Source: Amphimedon queenslandica
Lineage: Eukaryota; Porifera; Demospongiae; Haplosclerida; Niphatidae
Length of the DNA: 38,776 nt
Direction of reading: 5' to 3'
Assembly: GCF_000090795.2 (NCBI RefSeq)
Contig: NW_003546415.1
Span: 21,912 to 60,687, forward strand
Below, piece by piece: positions 33,798 through 38,776 of the stretch (positions within the stretch are counted from its first letter, which is position 1; the number at the start of each line of letters is the position of its first letter). The notes under the pieces are model-generated. The model saw only the letters and a list, made by a program, of their open reading frames with translations, had not been told where the DNA came from and searched no databases. A program made the position numbers and the translations under genes.

Positions 33798-34136
33798 AGA
33801 CAAACTAAGAGGCAAGAGCATATGTACATGTTAACTATTAGCATTAAAATTTAGCTACTCTTTCATGTAAAATATAATGCACATATACTGGCTTATAATC
33901 ATTTTAATTTGCTGCTCTACAGTTGTCATAAACTTGCCTACAGTGATTAAGCAGTTTCTGTAGCAGAGTGGTAGTGTAGCTCAGTGTATGACACTAATAA
34001 TCCAACTGTCTACTAGTAATTAGCTTAGTCTCTATATAAAGAGAGCAACTCTTCTTGCTAGAGGTACAAGGAACTTGATACTAACAGAAAAGTCTTCTCC
34101 TAAGTTTATCCTTTTCAACACTGAGCTCAAGCAATC
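33798..34136. promoter_or_regulatory. Promoter region of unknown gene copy A, with TATA box
   Basis: A good TATA element, TATATAAA, lies at 34033-34040, about 100 bases before the ATG at 34137. A 5' UTR of about 70 bases is therefore likely. The last 58 bases before the ATG resemble the matching stretch before copy B (shared TACTAACA, CTTCTTCCTAA-like and CTCAA-CA-TC blocks). MEI4 ends at 33797 on the same strand. Confidence 0.6.
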
Positions 34137-34818
34137 ATGACTTCCAATATAAAAGTTGCCTACCTCAATAGAACTGCTAACACCGATTTTGAAGTCGTTG
34201 TGTTCACAAAGAACTTCAATATCAACACTCCAAAGGTCTACTATGTTGCCTGGCAGGTCCTGAGGGGACAGAGCGAAGTCGACTTTGTCTATCCTGTCTC
34301 CATGGATGTTGGTGCTACTTACACTAGCTCTGGAAAAATCATGAAGGCTGGACCATTCCCTTCAAAACTAGGATCAACTTGGGAGATTACTCAAGACAGC
34401 ATCTCTTCCACAGCAACCCTCAAAGAAGGTAATATACAAATGATTTTTTCTCATTGTTTAATTCATTTCTCTAATAGTGAAGGCTCCCACCAATCCAAAT
34501 GGATCCATTGTTATCAAGAACATTCCACCAGCTACATGGAGCGGACGCATGTTTGACATTGGTGTCTACAAGAATGGCAGTCTCCTAGTCGTTCAGAAGG
34601 ATGTCCATGTTGGCGATCAAGTTGACTTCATGCTCAAGCCTAAGCTGTACTTTGGAGTGGTCCGTAACATGGTTGAGGGTGACGTCTTCACTTCTTTGGA
34701 GATCACCAGCTCCTTGACCGAGTTTGATTTGAGTGACTATCCTAATGGCATCAGGGTTACACTCAAGCAGCTCCCAGGAGGTGGCCAATACGAGTTCTCT
34801 GGAGAGGCCATGAGCTAA
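34137..34818 (+). CDS. Unrecognised 210-aa protein, paralogue A
   Basis: Two exons, 34137-34428 and 34478-34818, joined in phase. I do not recognise the family. The protein has no signal peptide or membrane segment. It is rich in alternating hydrophobic residues typical of beta-strands (FEVVVFTKNF, YYVAWQVL, VDFVYPVSMDVGATYTS, IVIKNIPPATWSG, FDIGVYKNGSLLVVQKDV), with tryptophans and GPFPSKLGSTWEITQDS. A soluble all-beta fold is my inference. Paralogue B differs at 14 of the last 113 residues. It has a TATA promoter, unlike the other promoters seen here, which suggests strong or regulated expression. AATAAA overlaps the stop codon at 34818-34823; it may be too close to serve as the poly(A) signal. 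Confidence 0.85.
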
Positions 34819-35346
34819 ATAAAAAGCTTTAAACTTATTATATATAGTGCTTTGCAATCGTTTTGTAGCTATTGTAGTTATTAGTTTTTTTCAACATTAT
34901 TATAGTTTAGATGAAGTTGTATTGTCATTTCGTATAAATGCCTTCATAGTTCGCATCAAATGTTATCCATTCTGATTAAAATAACAGGATCCGAAAACAA
35001 ATTAGTATGATAATAGCCAGTCTACTCATGCATTTAGAGTAACTACTCAATTGTAATGAAAATTATGCATGAATGTCCTTGTTTGTGTCTATGTGCAAAA
35101 TAGCCATCCCATCAATAAATTTTAACACTTGCATTATTTGAAAAGTGCAAATTGCACGGTAAAATTAGTATATTTACAAAGCAAACATGCCCTATATAAT
35201 GCACAATAATAAACAACAAACAGTTTCTATAACTTGTAAACAAATACATGAATCAGTTTGTTAAAAAGTGAGGATGGGGAAGTGGTGATTTTCAAAGTGT
35301 TTTTTATAGTGAGTGTTATTGACACCACACGGCTGAAGCAGTGAAG
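34819..35346. other. Convergent 3' region between paralogue A and NCS1
   Basis: The first ~110 bases match the region after paralogue B (shared TGCTTTGCAAT, TTGTAGTTATTAGTTTTT and GTTTAGATGAAGT), so the duplication includes the 3' UTR. The rest is AT-rich with no feature I can name. Confidence 0.6.
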
Positions 35347-36991
35347 CTATACGATCCCTTCAAATAAGTTAAGAGAGCGCATTATGATTGGATCCTGTTG
35401 TGCACCTGTTAAGAAATCCTCCTGACTAATTCTCCCATCTCCATCCTATAAATAAGGCACATGTTTATTATTTCTCACTATCATGTATATACAAATTCAC
35501 ATTCATTTAGCCACAGCTATGTAGTATACAGTGACTAAGAAATAGATGCTTTTTTACAAAGCAATAAGGTAGTGTAGTGAATGTGATTATTTCAGTTAAA
35601 CTTTTAAAGTGTGGCCCTAGTACACTCAAAAATTGACTTTAGAAATGATTATATTCTCTCACCAGGTCCATAGATTCGAAGATTGCCTTTACTCTCTTTT
35701 GTGGAGTGTCTTCCTTGTTGTCAAAAATAATCATCCTTCCCTATAAGGTATGCAAACAATTTCACTTTTAAGTAGATCAATTGAGCACCACACAAAATGG
35801 TATGCAGCTATGCATATAATTGCAATGTTGATGGTGTTTTGAAAGACATTGATGCATGTAAGCATGCATGCAGACTATCGTGTATCTAACACTTCATATT
35901 GTCTCTTTAACTCAGGAAGTACAGTTTGACCTATTGTTCTATACACAAAATGCCAGTAATATTAAACTGTATAAAACGTATACTTTTAGGTTAGAAAAAC
36001 ATAAAAATACACTGTCTTTACAATAATAATTTATATTTGCAATAACACTGTAGCTTACCACCATTCTATAGAGCGAGTCTACAATAGCTGACATTTCATC
36101 TTTTGAAATGAATCCATCGCAATTAATATCGTACAGTTTAAAACTCCCTACAAGATCAAAGGTGGTTGTTAAACAACATTGTAACATGATAAAAGTGCAA
36201 TTATACTTGTTAAATTACAAAGATATTGCTGCATCTTGCTCATACACAAAGCATAACATTCATAGCCACAGCATTTGGTTGTCAGATGTAGTGCATGTAC
36301 CTTAATTACTGTTGCTATTGGTTATTAACTCATGCATATCGTATACAATCCTGTTTACAAGCTAAAAGGAAATGTCTAAATTGTTTAACACATTCTATGT
36401 ATAGGAGATGATTCAACCTTCATACATTTACACAATGGCTCAGTTTCCTTATATATTATACACAGTGCATGCTCCTTTATTTGCATTTTGCATAGATCCT
36501 GCATGCTGTGAGTTGTCACAATAGTGGCAACATATCCAATGCAAGTGCATCCATAATGTATTTACAGTTTAATTTTTCTTCTGGAGTGCCTCTTGACGTT
36601 ACTGAGAGTGCATACATGAATTCCTTAAAGGCAACAACCCCATCTCTGTCTGTGTCAAAAGAGTTGAACACATAGCCAGCGAAAGTGGAGGGATCGCCAA
36701 ATGGAAAGAACTGTTGATAAATACGACAAAACTCCTACAGACAGAGATTATACATTAAAATCATTGCATTAACAGTATAATGTGAGGAATTACTTGCTTC
36801 TCTAGTACACCCTTGGGACAGTCTTTAAGGAAGCCTTGGTACCACTTTTGTAATTCCTTGGCAGTAACTACAGAAAACATATTAAACAGTCAAACATTTT
36901 CAATGATTTATTAAATGATCTACATACAGTGAGTGGTCTGCAACAAGTCCTCTACATCTTCACTGGATATCTTGGATTGTTTCTTGCCCAT
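35347..36991 (-). CDS. NCS1: Neuronal calcium sensor 1 (frequenin)
   Basis: Six exons on the minus strand: 36928-36991, 36794-36867, 36566-36734, 36059-36147, 35663-35740, 35347-35445, giving 190 aa, exactly the family length. The N-terminus MGKKQSKIS fits an N-myristoylation signal (Gly2, Ser6). EF-hand 1 is degenerate with the family Cys-Pro (KDCPKG). EF-hands 2-4 keep good loops: [24 protein letters not shown] and [24 protein letters not shown] and [22 protein letters not shown] are diagnostic of this group. NCS1 binds calcium, and in other animals it regulates phosphatidylinositol 4-kinase, Ric8 and exocytosis. Its presence in an animal that may lack neurons would point to a general signalling role. 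It lies between the two paralogues A and B. Confidence 0.95.
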
Positions 36992-37655
36992 GGTTTCTGT
37001 TGGAGACTGAGTTAATTACTGATTGTTTGCATTTCTGTTCTTTTAAGATGCGGTTGGAATGGGCGAGGTTGCAGAGTAGAGCTGGGTGGGGCTGGTGGTA
37101 AGGCGTGGCTCAGTTTATTAATAATTCGTTGATAAGTCTATTCCTGCACATGCGCAGAACTATCAACTACCATTTGGCGGGAAAGAAGTGAATGGGACAT
37201 TCCTAAGGCACTAGGGGAAGGCTTTTAATTTTGATCACTCTGTAGTCTGCTATAATTCAATCAAATCTCACAGCAAAGAAAATCTAAATGAATGTAAAGA
37301 AATAGGTTTTGTGTCTTTATTTATAATTATAGATATATAACTCTCTTCTTCACAGTTGGGCTCTATACCAGCTAGAAACAGTCACCAAAACCAGAGAAAA
37401 GACAGATGGAGGTGGCAGCAACCACAGTAGAGGTTAGAGGTAGAGGTTAGAGGTACAATAGTCGAGATTGTGCACTAGCTGCAGGCTGCCATATTTGGGT
37501 GGGGCTACACGTGACGGTTGATGACGAAAACATTAATTTCCTAGCTATAGTAATCAATGTCCAAGTTTTTTGTCCAATCAATGTCCAACTAAGACTAAAT
37601 TGGTACTAACAAAAAGGGACTTCTTCCTAAATTTGTCTGCAACAGCTCAACAGTC
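36992..37655. promoter_or_regulatory. Divergent intergenic region between NCS1 and paralogue B
   Basis: These 664 bases contain a CACGTG E-box at 37508-37513 (within TACACGTGACG) and a tandem AGAGGTTAGAGGTAGAGGTTA-type repeat at about 37427-37457. Positions 36996-37094 recur at 38568-38655. There is no TATA box where copy A has one. Confidence 0.55.
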
Positions 37656-38334
37656 ATGACTTTCCATGATATAAGGATTTCTTACCTCAACGAAACTCAA
37701 AACACTGATTTTGAAGTTGTTGTGTTCACAAAGAACTTCAATATCAACAGTCCAGAGGCGTACTATGTTGCCTGGCAGGTCCTGAGGGGACAGACCCAAG
37801 TCGAATTTGTCTATCCTGTCTCCATGGATGTTGGTGCTACTTACACTAGCTCTGGACAATTCATTTCGGCTGGACCATTCCCTTCAAAACTAGGATCAAC
37901 TTGGGAGATTACTCAAGACAGCATCTCTTCCCCAGCAACCCTCAAAGAAGGTAATACATACAAATGATTTATTCATTTTTATATCTAATATAGTGACGGC
38001 TCCCACTAATCCAAATGGGTCCATTGTCATCAAGAACATTCCACCAGCTACATGGAGTGGAAACATGTTTGACATTGGTGTCTACAAGTATGGCAGTCTT
38101 CTAGTCGTTCAGAAGGATGTCCATGTTGGCAATCAAGTTGACTTCATGCTCAAGCCTAAGCTGTACTTTGGAGTGGTCCGTAACATGGTTCAGGGTGATG
38201 TCTTCACTTCTTTGGAGATCACCAGCTCCTTGACTGAGTTTAATCTGACTAACTATCCTAATGGTTTAAAGGTTACACTCAAGCAGCTCCCAGGAGGTAT
38301 GGAGTACGTGTTTTTGGGAGAGGCCATGAGCTAA
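37656..38334 (+). CDS. Unrecognised 211-aa protein, paralogue B
   Basis: Two exons, 37656-37950 and 37994-38334, with the same intron position and phase as paralogue A and a recognisably related 43-base intron. The first ~12 residues differ most (MTFHDIRISYLNET against MTSNIKVAYLNRT). The body is nearly identical, including at many silent sites, implying recent duplication or gene conversion. Changes include Arg to Asn, Asn to Tyr and several acidic-to-amide substitutions on the second half, so B is less charged. No signal peptide is visible. Function unknown; see paralogue A for the fold inference. Confidence 0.85.
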
Positions 38335-38567
38335 ACAAACAATTTTGGACTTGTTATGTATATAATGATATAATGCTTTGCAATTGATTTTATAGCTGTT
38401 GTAGTTATTAGTTTTTCAGAATTATTAGTTTAGATGAAGTCGTAATGTCATTGGCCTCACCAGTGATTAGCATGGGCAAGGACTATGGTATAGGGAAGGG
38501 TACTGCAATTGTCATGTCAGTGTGTATGTGTGTGGACAAATACTTACACATACACATACCTGTGTTG

Positions 38568-38655
38568 TCTGTTGGAGAGTGAGTTAATTACTGATTGTTT
38601 GCATTTCTGTTCTTTAAGATGCGGTTGTGGAGAATAGCTAAGCTGGGTGGGGCTG
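38568..38655. repeat. Duplicated fragment of the NCS1 upstream region
   Basis: Closely matches 36996-37094, the 5' UTR and promoter side of NCS1 (shared TGAGTTAATTACTGATTGTT and GCATTTCTGTTCTT, AGATGCGGTTG, GCTGGGTGGGGCTG). The NCS1 start codon and all coding exons are missing from this copy. With paralogue B just before it, this is the right part of a segmental duplication that has lost the NCS1 body. Confidence 0.85.
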
Positions 38656-38776
38656 ATATGATTGTGTATAGAGGTTGTGAACTAAACAAAAAGTTTGTCC
38701 ATGAGGATGCAAGCATGAAAGAGAAAACTTTGCATTTTATTCTGGTACATATGCATGCCCTTAAATTGTGTAGCAG
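38656..38776. other. Right edge of the window
   Basis: No feature recognised in these last 121 bases. Confidence 0.4.

Noticed and set aside
33940..34010. Possible tRNA-like segment (TAGTGTAGCTCAGTG)
   Set aside because: A D-arm-like string is present, but I find no matching acceptor stem, anticodon arm or T-arm.
34816..34823. AATAAA overlapping the stop codon of paralogue A as poly(A) signal
   Set aside because: Cleavage would leave almost no 3' UTR, and paralogue B lacks the motif while sharing the downstream ~110 bases.

Overview
This window is animal nuclear DNA: spliced genes with short AT-rich introns, GT-AG (once GC-AG) boundaries, and metazoan-specific families such as HACE1, MNT/MXD, JIP3/4 and NCS1. 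High gene density, introns often of 48-200 bases, frequent head-to-head gene pairs and abundant palindromic ACATGT microsatellites suggest a compact early-branching animal. A demosponge such as Amphimedon is my best guess, inferred from recall and not proven here. I rebuilt the exons by hand from reading frame, splice sites and family similarity; nearly all phases close exactly.

Layout, left to right. (1) 459-5100 minus: N-terminal and middle part of HACE1, 15 exons; its HECT domain lies off the left edge. (2) 5215-6944 plus: an isopenicillin N synthase-like 2OG-Fe(II) oxygenase, divergent from HACE1 with 114 bases between start codons. (3) 7209-7408 minus: a decayed copy of the IARS2 3' end. 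(4) 7544-8434 minus: an NNMT/PNMT/INMT-type methyltransferase. (5) 8744-11610 minus: mitochondrial isoleucyl-tRNA synthetase IARS2. (6) 11793-13570 plus: YPEL5, six exons, divergent from IARS2. (7) 15525-22170 plus: a MAD/MNT-type bHLH-zipper repressor with an intact Sin3-interaction helix. (8) 22746-30890 minus: a 22-exon JIP3/JIP4 (Sunday driver) scaffold. (9) 32365-33797 plus: MEI4, a meiotic double-strand-break factor. (10) 34137-34818 plus and 37656-38334 plus: two near-identical genes of a protein family I do not recognise. (11) 35347-36991 minus: NCS1 (frequenin), between those two paralogues.

Repeats sit almost entirely in introns and intergenic DNA: a ~180-base unit family in both orientations, two copies of a 208-base palindromic MITE, a ~613-base foldback element, GA/CT, AAAT, ATT and ACATGT microsatellites, and one 10-N assembly gap at 24119-24128.

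The genes do not form one pathway. The more unusual signals are structural. CT/GA microsatellites grow directly out of splice sites with matching polarity. A 27-base tandem repeat copies a 3' splice site while keeping frame. CACGTG E-boxes occur in all four divergent intergenic regions. A segmental duplication of the unknown gene also left a piece of the NCS1 upstream region behind at the right edge.
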